DNA of 64,000 nt, taken from Ceratodon purpureus (lineage: Eukaryota > Streptophyta > Bryopsida > Pseudoditrichales > Ditrichaceae). Under the pieces are notes generated by a model. That model ran no database searches. It saw only the letters and a program-made list of their open reading frames with translations, and was not told the DNA's origin. Positions 1-15,902 of this stretch are shown piece by piece. The stretch is taken from the NCBI GenBank assembly GCA_014871385.1, contig CM026427.1, forward strand, positions 1,980,068 through 2,044,067, given 5' to 3'. The first letter of the stretch is position 1, and the number at the start of each line of letters is the position of its first letter. Position numbers and translations under genes: made by a program.

Positions 1-50
1 CTAAAAAAAACCCAGCCCCTCGGACTGGGTTTGACCTTCAAGAATTAAAT
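1..50. repeat. End of a dispersed repeat with terminal hairpin
   Basis: A short palindrome (CCCAGCCC, loop CTCG, GACTGGG) followed by a TTAA at 45-48. The same arrangement occurs at about 15,585-15,623, where it forms the right end of a piggyBac-like MITE. The window therefore probably starts inside the right end of a second, more diverged copy. The left end is outside the window, so the assignment rests on this single end. Confidence 0.5.
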
Positions 51-4134
<4,084 letters not shown>

Positions 4135-7100
4135 ATGGTGGAAGGTAATTGTGCGGTCGCGATGGGTGAGATTGAAGCCGAAGAGGATCTGTCACAGAAG
4201 GTGCGTTTAGCTCGTGTTTTTGGTCGATTGCGGATGGGATTCTTAGCCGTCACTGGCCGCGAGGCGGTGTTTTCATTGTTGGATTTGATGTGTGTACGTG
4301 GGGTGGGTTTGCATTGTGGTGGATAGATTGAGGTTCTGCTTTTTGTCTTTGTTGGAGCTCGGTCCTTTGAGGTTTATGGTTGGAGGAAAGTATCGGAAAG
4401 AAAAATGCCGCGTACATATTGGTCTTCGAAATTTCCTATACTTCGTTTACGAACGGAGATGTTGTGAGAGAGCACTCCAGGTTGTACCTTGTTATCAACG
4501 CCTTTTAGTAGCGTGTTTAGGAATTGAATTCGCCCGGTGATTCGTACTCACAGGGTGGAAATTGTGGGCAAGATTTTTCACTCAATGCTCATGATTTGTT
4601 TCGAGCTTTCCGATCATTTCCTGTGGAGGAAGCGATGGAAGGGTTTGATAAAAGCTGCATGCAAACAGCTAAAAACCTTTGTGACCAATTAAAGCTCCCC
4701 GAATCATTACTCTCTTCGTCAAGCTATTTGAGCGCATTCATGGACATAGTGTCTTTGGTTGGTTTGTCCTCAGGGCTTGGGTTTTGTTATCCCCGGCTAA
4801 CTCGATTAGTGTATCCCGCAATCACCAAACCATCCTGCAAGGTTACGGTGGGGTGTTCGCAATTATTAGCCCTAAAACCAATTACACGGATACTGTCACC
4901 CTATTACAGAAAATGCTGACACATACATCGACTTCAGGGCTTGCTTGGCACTTCATTTGAAATTTATAGCTATATAGTTTTCATAGAGATTTCAGCTGCG
5001 ACTCACGTTGCTTGCATTGTATTGTGATTTCTGGGCTTACTTGAGTTGTCTGTTTTGAAGGGAATTAGATGGCTTTTCTCTTTTTAAAATGATCATTAGT
5101 ATCGCAAGTCTCGTTCGAAGGTCTTAATTGAAGTGGATATTGACTGCAGGGTAGGACTATGGGGTACCTGGTATGTTGGCTACTGGGAAATGGATGCCTG
5201 TTCAGCTGGAATAGTCTGATTACCATCGAAGACTATTTTGTGATCGTGTTTGACGTAAGTGGCTCATCATTCCTATCTTCCTCACACTGTACATACTTTG
5301 GAATGTGAATTATGTGATTTCTTTCTTCTGCGGTTGGATTCTAGATCATGGCATGTAAAATAATAGGCGTACTATTGACCTGTACCATGTTGCGCGTTAG
5401 GTAGAGCGTAACATATCTGAACCACCTAATTCGGCGATTTCATGTTAATTTGAAGTTGTAGGATTAGATCAGTACTGTGGCTGACTTCTTCCTTTTAGAA
5501 TCAAGCTTTTGTTTCGTGACCACAGCAGAATAGAGGGGAAGAATGTTTTAACGTTTTTACTGGAGCATTGTTAGACTTTTCCTCTCACTAATGAAACTGG
5601 ATGGGTGCAGGATTACCATCCGGCACGTGTTTTTACTCTGGTGTACCAACCATTTGCACTGGTTACCATTCTCTTTCTCACCTTCTACGAGGCCCGCATG
5701 AACACACGCTTGCGCATTATGTCTGGCTACTCGCTCTTCTTCATGTTTATACTCCTCATCCCCATTGTAAGTGTCCATGCAGCTGCATAATTTTATCTAA
5801 ACTACCAAATCCTAGTCAATTCCGTGATTCCAGGTTTCTTTCATGCTTGACAACATTGAATTCTCTTTTCTATACTCCATGTAGGGATTACTCATGAGTT
5901 GAATGTGGATAATTGCAGTTGGATTTAGCAACCCATGGGCGTGGAGGCATCGGACCGTTTATTGGCACCTGTATTTTCATTGCAGGTTTTGGTTTTGCTG
6001 ACGCTCTTGTTCAAGGTGGCATGTTCGGTGAGGTTTCATTCATGGATCCAAGCTATGTTCAGGTATGGTGTTCAGCAATCTAAGCTTCTGCGAATTCCCT
6101 TTCTCGTTCACATACTTGGATCTACTTGCTGTGCTGCACGTGTTAGAGACTCAGAGACCTCTATTTCCATGATTCCCAGCTGACTTACTCCTTGAAGGAA
6201 TTCTTAAGCTTACGATATAATCTGATTAAAAGATACGCGACTTTGAGCGTGAATAGCAAAACCAGAGGTTTTAGATTTAGAAACACAGTGAGAGTTTTAT
6301 GAGCCTCTGTCACGCACCCCAACTATTGCGAAAAATGCCAAGTTGAACTCTTGAGTTTTCGAACTTCGACATGTATCTTGTTATCATGGAGAAGACCTAC
6401 TTGGGTGGCTAGAGCACGTTTTTTGATTTCTCCTCACGAATTTTGTTTGAAAGGGTTGACTGACGTCTTTTAATCTGTAGGCGTTCAGTGCAGGCTTAGC
6501 AGCCTCTGGTGCAATAACCTCAGGTCTTCGATTGATCTGCAAGGCCAGCTTTCCGAACACCACCGACGGACTCCGCAAAAGTTCTTGTAAGTATATATGC
6601 GTGTTCCCGTCTTTTTGACGTTCTGTTTATATTGACGCTATTTTCCTCCTGAAATAAGATCGACATGAAGCATTCCTTGTCTCTCATCTTTACTAATTTC
6701 TGGGGAACGAAGGCCTTTGCTTTGGGGAAAAAAAAGAGTAGGATATGAACTTCTCACTGCAACACACCGAGGTATCACAGTGAATATGCACTCTCGAATT
6801 GTTTCTACAAAAAAATCCCCTAACCTGGAGATTCTGGGACTTTGTGCAGTGGTGTTCTTCTTCATTTCGGCATTTTTTGAATTAACCTGCATTTTTTTGT
6901 ACGCCTACGTGTTCCCGCGTTTGACTTGCGTCCAGTATTACCGAGCCAAAGCTGCATCTGAGGGATCCCTCACGGTTACTGCTGACCTGGTGGCGGTCGG
7001 CAACACTGCTTTCGAAAATGTAAGAGTGAATCATATTGTAAACTGATTTCTTTCTCAGAAGTTTATGCAAGTGAAAAACTGGTCTGGTTTTCAATTAGCG

Positions 7101-8111
7101 CCCTTGATCAATAATTTTCTTTTGAATTTATCTATCCCCTACCTTGAAAAGGGAATTATGTCTAACTGCAAAGCCCGGGCATGGCAGAACAAACATAACG
7201 GAACCAAGGCCTTGGCACCGCTGGGACGTCTCACCAACACTCAATTGCTGAAAAGAAACGCCGATTATTGTTTTGTGATATTTTTCTGTTACACCTTGAC
7301 ACTTTCGATCTTCCCCGGCTTCCTCGCTGAGGATACTGGAACACATCACTTAGGCACATGGTATGATTCTCTTACTCTTCGTAGGCCACACTTGGTTCAT
7401 GCAAGTTCAGAAAGGAGATTCATATACAACCTACTGTAGAAATTAGTCACATCTATAATTCACTTCAAAATCCATGCCTGCATCTAGGTCCCAAGATCAT
7501 TTCCAGAGCCTATCACGAAAACTGACGTCTGTGCGGAATGATTTGATTGTTTGTAGGTATGTTGTTACACTGGTAGCAATGTACAATGTTGGCGATCTGC
7601 TAGGCCGCTACATTCCACTGATTGATGGTCTTCTTCTAAAGTCACGGCGAATGCTGATAGTTGCTGTTCTCTCTCGAGTTGCGTTCATACCCGCTTTTTA
7701 CTTCACAGCTAAATACGGACCGCAAGGATGGATGATCATTTTGACTATCTTGTTGGGAATTTCGAATGGCTATGTCACTGTGTGTGCTTTTATAGGTGCA
7801 CCGAAAGGTTATTTGGTACGCAACTCAAACCTTCACTACTCGCTACTGTATATATGTCACCCAAAAGATGATCACGGCTACTCGTATCTGCACCAAAATG
7901 CTTCTTATCAGTTGTACCGTTTTGAGGATCCCATTTTCTAGGTGGAGGTTTAGGCAATGGCAGCCATGATTTACACAGGGACTGAAACTGGTGTTTGATG
8001 CAGGGACCGGAGCAAAATGCACTGGGAAATATTCTTGTTGTGTTTCTGGTTATTGGCCTCTTTGTTGGAGTCGTCTCCGACTGGTTGTGGCTCATTGGAA
8101 AAGGGTGGTAG
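4135..8111 (+). CDS. Equilibrative nucleoside transporter (ENT family), nine exons
   Basis: Multi-pass membrane protein expected to move nucleosides across the plasma or vacuolar membrane. Exons: 4135-4200, 5150-5254, 5611-5766, 5919-6062, 6481-6586, 6850-7019, 7188-7360, 7557-7815 and 8004-8111. All junctions are GT-AG and phases agree, giving 428 aa, the usual length for plant ENTs. Recognisable ENT segments in order are LLGNGCLFSWNSL in the first membrane helix, LVYQPFAL, LATHGRGGIGPFIG with ADALVQGGMFG, the YYRAKAA end of the middle helix block, TLTLSIFPGFLAEDTG, YNVGDLLGRY, and the C-terminus GPEQNALGN...WLWLIGKGW. The intracellular loop between helix blocks is short. ATG 4135 was chosen because its exon splices in phase to the conserved first helix; a start at the internal ATG (4162) is possible. 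No damage is visible. The exact ENT subtype cannot be told. Confidence 0.92.
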
Positions 8112-8737
8112 TCGCTCGCAATCTAAAGGCAGGACGTACATGTGAACAATTTCCTCGTTGAATCTGGATATTCGAAATACATTCATGGATGTGGGGTCCT
8201 GTGAGGAGTTTATATATTGTAACATGTATCTAGAATTCTCTCAAGTGGTGGAACGATGTCAACATTCATGTTGAAGTTATAGCAGGACAAATGTACAGGC
8301 TTTGCTATGAAAATTTTGAGGTTAGTTTGATATTGCCAACTTGCCAAGCTCTACTTGCACCCAAAGTATGCTGTCTCAACTGCCTCACCATCCGTCACTG
8401 TGCATTTGTCAAACGCACTGTAGATTTTCAGAGGACTATTCTCTCCAAGGGTGGTTTATAATTGAGCTTGCCTAAGGGTCTTGGTATTCTCGGCGCACTC
8501 CATATGGGATAATCACACATACGTAGCACTGCACGTAGGATCATAGTGCGCAGGTTTGTATTTAATTTGAATGGTTAATTTCAATGATACGTTTTTGTGA
8601 TGAACTTGAAGTAGTCTTTAGGAGTCACAACCTGAAAGCAACGATTAGTGTCTACCTTCAAATTTGGACGGAAATCTATGATGGCTTCGGATGCCTTAAA
8701 GCTAGTTTTGACAATGTCCATCAATCATTATGCCTCA
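8112..8737. other. 3' UTR of ENT and intergenic DNA
   Basis: The first few hundred bases should contain the ENT 3' UTR. Nothing else coding or structured was recognised before the MITE starting at 8738. Confidence 0.5.
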
Positions 8738-9476
8738 GGGAGAAGCACAATAAAGTGGACCAAAAAAGTGCTTATCTATTTGCTAGTTTCAGCCCTTTAG
8801 CAAAAATTGCACAAAAGTGATGAAAAGATGTAATTGAAGTCAATATTTTTTGCTAATATGGATTCTCAACTTGTTTTTCTACAACTTGGAAAAGTTTCGT
8901 GCAAAGTAGACACTTTAAAGTTATTGTATGAAAGGTTTAAATCCAAGCAAAGTGAATGCATTCATTTGAAAAAGTGACTATAAAAGAATCAAAAACTATC
9001 TGAAAATCACTTTTGATGAAGTGGTGCCCTCTACATGTTTAAGACGTATTCTAAAATAGTCAATTCATATACTCATTAATTGGTTTAGCGTTCCAAAAGT
9101 ACCGCAAGGATGTTTTTTAAGAGGGTCACTTCCGCGGTACTTTTTGTGCATTTTTTTTCACTGAACATTGTTTTTTAAATTGAAAAAACATCCTCTAAAG
9201 ACAATAAAGGGCACCAAATGAAGAAATTAAGACTTTGGAAAAGTTCATTTTCATGATTTAGAAGTAGTGGTCAAATTGAGTTTCAATTGAGGATGTTTTT
9301 TTTATGAAGATGCGTATAAGATACTTTTTGACACCCTAGAAAGTGACTAAAATGCTCAAAAACTACACCGAAATGCTCAAAATCAGCTTTGAACTTTAAA
9401 AAACATGGCTCTTCATATTCACTACCTAATGATCACATGTTGCACTTTGTGGTCCATTTTATTGTGCTCTTCCCCC
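8738..9476. mobile_element. MITE copy 1, 739 bp, TSD TCA
   Basis: Non-coding element with terminal inverted repeats of about 33 bp. It begins GGGAGAAGCACAATAAAGTG and ends as the inverted complement, ATTGTGCTCTTCCCCC. It is flanked by the direct repeat TCA (8735-8737 and 9477-9479). A second, inverted copy lies at 14,806-15,899 and is similar along most of its length. A 3-bp target duplication fits the CACTA or PIF/Harbinger groups, but the termini match neither group's standard ends, so the superfamily is left open. Confidence 0.75.
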
Positions 9477-10307
9477 TCAAGGAAAATGAAGTGTTGCACA
9501 TTTTGTAGAAATGTATACGAAAGTACATTAAGTAGGTTTTATTTCATGCACAGTAATCCTCCTCAGCTCACATACATGGAAGATTCAATTGATCTTGTTT
9601 ATTGAAGTAAGTTGCCAAAGAATTGAATAGTTTATTAACTAATGGCACAAAGAAGTTGAACCATACTCCAAATTCATTTGATCTAAATTCTATTGAAAAT
9701 TTGTAGAAGTTTAAAGATTTGCTTCATTACCAAAGTATGCCAAAAAATAAGTAAGGACTAATACAAACCATTCAAGAAACTATTCATTTCAAGTATGCTT
9801 AATCACGTTAAATCAATAATTTTTGCCAAAGGTTGAAATATTAGGTGGTAAATAGTATATTAGAAAAACAAAAATGGTTGTATAGTTTTGAGGTATATAT
9901 GTGTTTTTATTTTAAGATGTTAAACTGAACTTTACTAACATTCCAACATAGTTTGAAATTCCAAAATCCATTTGGTTTTGAGCAAATTTTTGCATTCCAA
10001 AGTTGGTGAATTTCTTAACCCATTGGTTTCTAGTTAGGTTTTGTAATCCTTTCTTCTATTTCTGTATACTTTCATGATATAAGAATGCCACCACTAATAT
10101 GATAATTGAAAAAGCACAAACATTTCAAACCTTTCCATACAACATTTTTATTCTTCTAAGGTAGTAAATTCCATATCCATAATATAGAGAATTTGTACAT
10201 GTGGAGATGTTGTAGAAAGTATCTAATATTTTTGGAGCATAGACCTTGAGCATTGAAGATAATTGCAAGTCAAATTATACTATATGAATAATAATTGATT
10301 GGTTTTA

Positions 10308-10541
10308 CTCCCTCCGTCTCACTTAAAGAGCATGGTTTTCTAATAATAACAGATTTAAGGGCAATTCCAAATTTAGAAACAAGTTGGACAAATTTAGAAA
10401 CAAGTGGTTAAATTAAAAATAAGTGGCTAAATTTAGAAATAAGTGCCAAAATTAGAAAAAGTTGGCCAAATTTAGAAACCACTCTTTTTTTTGAGACAAA
10501 TTATTTTACCAAACCATGCTCTTTTAGTGAGACGGAGGGAG
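10308..10541. mobile_element. Stowaway-like MITE, 234 bp, TA target duplication
   Basis: The ends are CTCCCTCCGTCTCA and its inverted complement TGAGACGGAGGGAG. The inverted repeats extend about 30 bp inward, through AGAGCATGG on the left and CCATGCTCT on the right. TA dinucleotides flank both ends (10306-10307 and 10542-10543). These termini are the classic Stowaway (Tc1/mariner-related) consensus. The interior holds several copies of a roughly 20-bp unit built on AAATTTAGAAACAAGTGG. Confidence 0.9.
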
Positions 10542-11348
10542 TATATTTTAAAAATTATTGAAGTAAAATCTTCATAAGCACCACCAAAAAGGTGTATAAG
10601 TATCCAAAAACCAACCTATAATAATCACTCTATGTTTTAATTATATATGTTATTCTTTTCAAAAGTACTTTTATACGAAACCTTCATCTATGGTAAGGTG
10701 CTCTATAATGGCTCAATTTTCAGCGTGGGAAATCTACAGCAAAATTAATACTGCAAATAATTTTCATGCATGGGAAAACTAAGTGAAAAGTTGGAGCAAG
10801 TGGAATCATCATTTTTGGATTCTTCTACAATTAGTTATAAATTTTTGAAGCTGGATTTATAGGTGTTTCTAAAATGGTGCCCTAAAATGGCACCCTATAA
10901 TGTTTGCCATTAGTACATGGTATTGTTAGGTGGGGAAGGTATTATGTATCTCGGAGCAAAGATTCGTAGAGCTCCATTATCGGCACTGCTCCATTTTAGA
11001 GCATTCTACCATACTCTATTCTTCTTAAATTTAGAGTAAATAATCAATTGTGATTGTAAAACCACCCAATGTAAAATCAATAACTAATAATTAGTTGATT
11101 GAAATTCTCCACATTATGTACTTAAGTCTTACTACCATCTTTTTTTCTAATAACCAATGTCATTTCATTTTTAGTATTTATTCAATGTCATCTTAATACT
11201 TCATAACACTTTTTAGTTGATTGCTACATGTTGTTGCATGAGCAATCAATAGTTGCCATTACCGTGCTTTCCTTTCATTCACAAATGTGGCTTTGTGCTA
11301 CATCTGCCAAATCAAATAAAATTGCTTGCAAGCCCATTTGAACTTTGG

Positions 11349-11464
11349 AATACTACACATTGCCCTATTTCAACTTGAATACTACACATTGCCTTATTTC
11401 AACTTGAATACTACACATTGCCCTATTTCAACTTGAATACTACACATTGCCCTATTTCAACTTG
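11349..11464. repeat. 29-bp minisatellite, four copies
   Basis: Four head-to-tail copies of a 29-bp unit starting AATACTACACATTGCC and ending TTTCAACTTG. They are nearly identical, with one C/T difference in the second copy. This suggests a recent local expansion. Confidence 0.9.
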
Positions 11465-11879
11465 AATTCTACAAAGAGCACTATTGACCACTTTTATTGA
11501 ATGATGTTTTAAGCTTGAACTTGTTTATGTAGAAATGCCCATTTTTTATTTGTAGATTAGCTCATGAATGCTTTATCATTTGATTAGGTTAGACGGTCAG
11601 GTTCCAATCATGTGCACATGTACAACAGTACAAGTATAGAATAAGTAAATAATTTTTTTTAATGGAGCTCCTTGCAATGTTTCAACTTGTACCCGCTCAA
11701 TGATCCCCTGTTCTCAACAAGGCAATGTTCTAAGGACTACAAATAGTATAGGTCTAAAATTATCTGAGATTGAAAAGGAGGCCTCCACCATGATCTTTGA
11801 TGGAGCTACCTCGAGTAGATTATCCATACTTTTTCTTTTCCTTAGCATTCAAGCTCAGAATTGAATTTCAAATGCGGCT

Positions 11880-14224
11880 ATGGATGCCATACTTAAGGCA
11901 ATATCTGAGAAGGTAATTCCAGCTGAATTAAATTCAAAGACACCAACCACAAGGGCAGACGCTAGAAAAATTATAAGCCATGTGGGATTGGACTACACAA
12001 TCTATCATTCTTGCCCGTGTGACCAAACACTATATAATGGGCCCTTGAAAAAAGATTTGCAATTTTTGCCCCCATTGCAAATTGTCACGTTACCAAGAAA
12101 CAACACAGAGTAAAACGGTTCTACGAAAGGTATGCAATTATTAATCTTTTCCTGGCACAACAAAATGATAGAGTAATAGTAGGATGAATACACTCTTATT
12201 TTTTTTAAATAATTTGAACATTTTGACATCGCTCTAGTGCACGGAATTAGGATATTTTATATTTTTCAATTTTGTTTAAATAAAATTCAACAAGATCTTT
12301 TAGTGTTATGCACCCATGTTAAAAAATTGAACTGTTGCAGAAAATGTGGTATTTTTCAATCATCCCAAGGTTGCTGGCTTATTATAGGAGTCCAACTTTA
12401 AGTCCACTGATGATATGGCATCGTGATAATAGAAGTGAAGAAGATGTAATGCGAATTCCGGCCGATAATCCAGCATGGAAGAGTATGGAGGAAAAGTATG
12501 ATAAAATGAAAGACGCTAAAAGTGTAATGCTTCAAATAAGCACAGACAAAATAAATCCTGGGATAAATTCAATGAGCCATTCACTCTAGCCCATAACAAT
12601 GACACTGCTGAACCTAAATCCACAACTGGCCATGCATAAAGGACACATAATTTTATCTACTATTGTACCAGGTTACCATCTTAAAATTGTACGCTAAAAA
12701 TAGTTCATGATAGCGTCAATATTTTAATTGCCTTTGACTTCAATGTTATACATTCTACACATGAGGTCATCCATTCAAAAAACATGTCTACAATAACACA
12801 CCATCCATGGCTCACTTAGTTTTGCAATATTGCAGGTAAAAAAAAGGTGAAAAACTTCAACACATACATGGAGCCCATGATTGATGAACTTCTCAGGTTA
12901 TGGGTGGATGGTGTAGAGGCATACGACGCCTTCGCTAAAGAAACATTCCAGCTATATGCTATGATGTTGTGGTCATTGCATGACTTCCCAGGATATATGG
13001 TATTTTCTTTGTTACAAACTCAGGGCTTTAAAGCTTGTCCCCCGTGTGGACCAGATGTCATTGAATCGGAAAAATGTATGCACTTGAACAAGGTTGTATA
13101 TTTAGGCCCTAGAAAGTACATTCCTGTGCACCACAGATATAGATCTTCCAGGAACAAAAATTTGTTCAATGGTAAGTCTTACAGTAAAATTTCAAACTCT
13201 AGGAGAAAAAATGGAAGATTCTCGGAAGACCAATGGAAAAAAGTGCAAGCTAATACGTTGTCTCTGAAGGACTTAGGTATGAAAGAGAAGTCAATATTAT
13301 TCAGGCTCCCGTATTACAAGGTGGGTATATAATGACCATTATTGGATAGGAAAAAAGATATATATTGTTCAGTTTTACTTGTCATGTGTTGTTATGATAT
13401 TGAGCCAAAATTCTGAATGCCACCGTAGATGTATTACATATGGTTGCTAATATAATTGTAGTAAACCTATTGTCAGGGTAGAGCCTGAATGATTTTTGTT
13501 CACCGTGATTTATGACAGAGATGATATAGGAATTATGATTTATTATTTGGTAAAATAGTAAATTTAATATCTAGTAATGCAGCAGTTGTATCTTGCATTG
13601 TTATGGTGAGTGTGGATTATGGTTTTAGACGGTACGAATAATAATAAGTTTTCAGAGTTCTCCCTTGTACTGAGGAAGTAATCTGTAGAGTGTGGGATCT
13701 TGAATAATTTCACCAATAGAATACCGGATTGTATAATATAAACAAAGTAACATAGGTCACCCAACATTAAACACTCTAACATATTGTATGCCTATTTTAG
13801 ATTATCTCATGTATTTTAATTAAATACTTTACAATACTTATGCACCTGAAAAATTTGTTTTGGCTGGAACAGGAATTGCTCGTTCCTCATTTACTTGATG
13901 TAATGCACACAGAGAAAAACATATGTGGCTCGCTTTTTAAATTTTTTTCAAAGTGCAAAGGTACAAAGTCTGATTCGTTGGCATTGCGACATTCATTATA
14001 ACATTTAAACGTATTGTAGCGCTTTCACCCCAAGAAGATGGCGTAGATGATAAGGGTACAACGAAGAAGACATACGCACCTGCAAACTGGATTTGGACCA
14101 CAGATGAATACGATAATATCATAAAGTTGATTTCATCCACTAGGACGCCTTTTGGCTATGGCTCAAGCTTCAAACATAAGTTCAACAATCGTAAAGTGGT
14201 CGGATTCAAAACACACGCCTTGTG
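11880..14224 (+). pseudogene. Decayed CACTA (En/Spm) transposase, TNP2/Transposase_21 type
   Basis: Separated coding remnants follow the order of a plant TNP2 transposase. About 11,880-12,110 holds a segment with the phrases YHSCPCDQTLYNG, in place of the family's cysteine-rich region. About 12,340-12,590 holds FSIIPRLLAYYRS, WHRDNRSE and MRIPADNPAWK, followed by a degraded form of the LxLxxDGxNPF motif. About 12,839-13,330 holds MEPMIDELLRLWVDGVEAYD, KETFQLYAMMLWSLHDFPGY and ACPPCGPD. About 14,090-14,224 holds RTPFGYGSS and KVVGFKTHA. The first Cys pairs of the family are incomplete, stop codons separate the blocks, and no single frame joins them, so the gene is a fossil. Its CACTA termini were not found. 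Confidence 0.8.
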
Positions 14225-14239
14225 ATGAAGGTCTTGTGT

Positions 14240-14340
14240 ACCAATGTAAGAATGTATGACTCTTAATGAAGTAATTGACAGTTGAAAATGGCCATAAACT
14301 ACCTCAATTACTTCGTTAAATCACACATTTTTATGTATGC
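14240..14340. repeat. Imperfect hairpin, possible small MITE
   Basis: Two arms of about 37 bp pair imperfectly. The inner part pairs TGAAGTAATTGA with TCAATTACTTCG; the outer part pairs an AAGAATGTATGA-like end with an ATTTTTATGTATGC-like end. A clean target duplication was not found. Confidence 0.4.
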
Positions 14341-14805
14341 ATGAGGTTGCCTAAACTACTTTCACGCACTATGGTTAAGAGCTTCCAAACCATAGGAAGT
14401 TGGATATCTTTGTGGTGATTTTTTGAATACTTTTTGTTGAGCCCCTCATATGGCCAAAAAAAAAAAAAGCATGGTTAAATGCAACATTCCAATACGAATC
14501 ACTACGCACATGGAAGGACAAAACAAATTAAATTTATTACAAGGTGGCTCGCCTTGTTGGTCTCCCTCTTCTAGCTAGATTCCAAAACAGAATGCCAATT
14601 TTTTCAAATTCAAAAGCAATCTGATTGCCAGATCAAAGCTCCTCAACTTTCAAGGTAACTGTAGACCATGGTATTAATAACCACTTCTTCAGTGCTAGGA
14701 TTAGGAATGTATCATCTACAAATTGCATCATTACTTGAGGTTTCTGTAAATTGGAGATCCTTTAACTCCTAAAGTTGAAAGACCTCAAAACTGCCAAAAA
14801 CCGTT

Positions 14806-15899
14806 GGGGAGAGCAAAATAAAGTAGACCACAAAGTGCAAAATGTGACCACTAAGAAGTGAATATGAAGTGTGCTGTTTTCTAAGGCTCAAAGCTGATTT
14901 TGAGCATTTTGGTGTAGTTTTTGAGCATTTTAGTCACTTTCTAGAGTGTCATAAGGTATCTTACACGCATCTTCATAAAAAAAACATCCTCAATTGAAAC
15001 TCAATTTGATCACTAGTTCTAAATCATGAAAATGAACTTTTCCAAAGTCTTAATTTCTTCATTTGGTGCCCTCTATTGTCTTTAGAGGATGTTTTTTTCA
15101 ATTTAAAAAACAATGTTTGGTGAAAAAAGACGCACAAAAAGTACTGCGAAAGTGACCCTCTTAAAAAGCATCCTTGCATTACTTTTGGAACGCTAAACCA
15201 ATTAATGAGTATATGAATTGACTATCTTAGAATACCTCTTCAACATATAGAGGACATTGCGAAATTAACCCTTAAACAACATTTTGGATCCTAGGTTGGC
15301 AGCCCGGACGGAATCTAATTTTTTTTTTCCTCCAAAAATGGCTCTGCACTGCACTGTAGCGCCGCACTGTAGCACTGTACCATTGGAGCACTGATGAACT
15401 TCAGCTGCCCCAACCTCAAAACTTCTTCAATTTGATAACGTTGATTGCTTACCAACGATTCCACAATCTATCAAATGAGGCAAAAATTTGGAATCTAGAT
15501 CGCTTTTTCAATAGCTTTCCAACGCAACAAGTCTCGCTTGATTTGGTTGAGAATTGAAACTGCTGTCTCCAATTATTCCTTTAAACCCAGCCCCTCGGGC
15601 TGGGTCTGACGTTTAAGGGTTAAAAGTGATATTGGACAAAACTCTAAACTGTTATGTTCACTTTTCCAAATGATTGCATTCACTTTGCCCGACTTCGACG
15701 TCTTCGTTTTCCATTGTAAACTCAATGTCTTTTCCCACAACTTTGGGAAGTTGAAGAAGATCAAGTCTACTTTCCGTATCCCAAACTTAATTTTGCATCA
15801 ACATAACGTAGATCCCACTTTCTCTCGTGTTTACGGAAGGGGCTGAAATTGGGGAAAAGATAAGCACTTTTTTGGTCCACTTTATTGTGCTTCCCCCCC
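14806..15899. mobile_element. MITE copy 2, inverted, 1094 bp, TSD GTT
   Basis: Inverted relative of the element at 8738-9476, with the same type of terminal inverted repeat (GGGGAGAGCAAAATAAAG at the left end, the complement at the right). It is flanked by GTT at 14803-14805 and 15900-15902. It is about 355 bp longer than copy 1. The excess is explained by the nested piggyBac-like MITE at 15,269-15,619. Confidence 0.75.
15269..15619. mobile_element. piggyBac-like MITE, 351 bp, nested, TTAA target site
   Basis: The ends are CCCTTAAAC and its inverted complement GTTTAAGGG, each directly bordered by TTAA (15265-15268 and 15620-15623). CCCT termini and a TTAA target are the hallmarks of piggyBac elements. 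The related MITE at 8738-9476 lacks this segment and is uninterrupted at the corresponding position (near 9020), which serves as an empty site. A hairpin CCCAGCCC-CTCG-GGCTGGG lies just inside the right end. The element is too short to code for a transposase. Confidence 0.75.
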
Positions 15900-15902
15900 G
15901 TT

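Larger units (their letters stand above)
9477..11879. other. AT-rich intergenic DNA with small repeats
   Basis: Apart from the Stowaway-like MITE and the minisatellite listed separately, this stretch has no reading frame that looks like a protein. It is AT-rich and probably composed of decayed transposon sequence. Confidence 0.5.

Noticed and set aside
15570..15625. Helitron 3' end, because of the GC hairpin CCCAGCCC-CTCG-GGCTGGG
   Set aside because: No CTRR follows at the right distance, and TTAA-bordered inverted ends explain the element better.
8738..15899. One large foldback element using both MITE copies as its arms
   Set aside because: Each copy has its own complete ends and its own different 3-bp duplication, so they are separate insertions.
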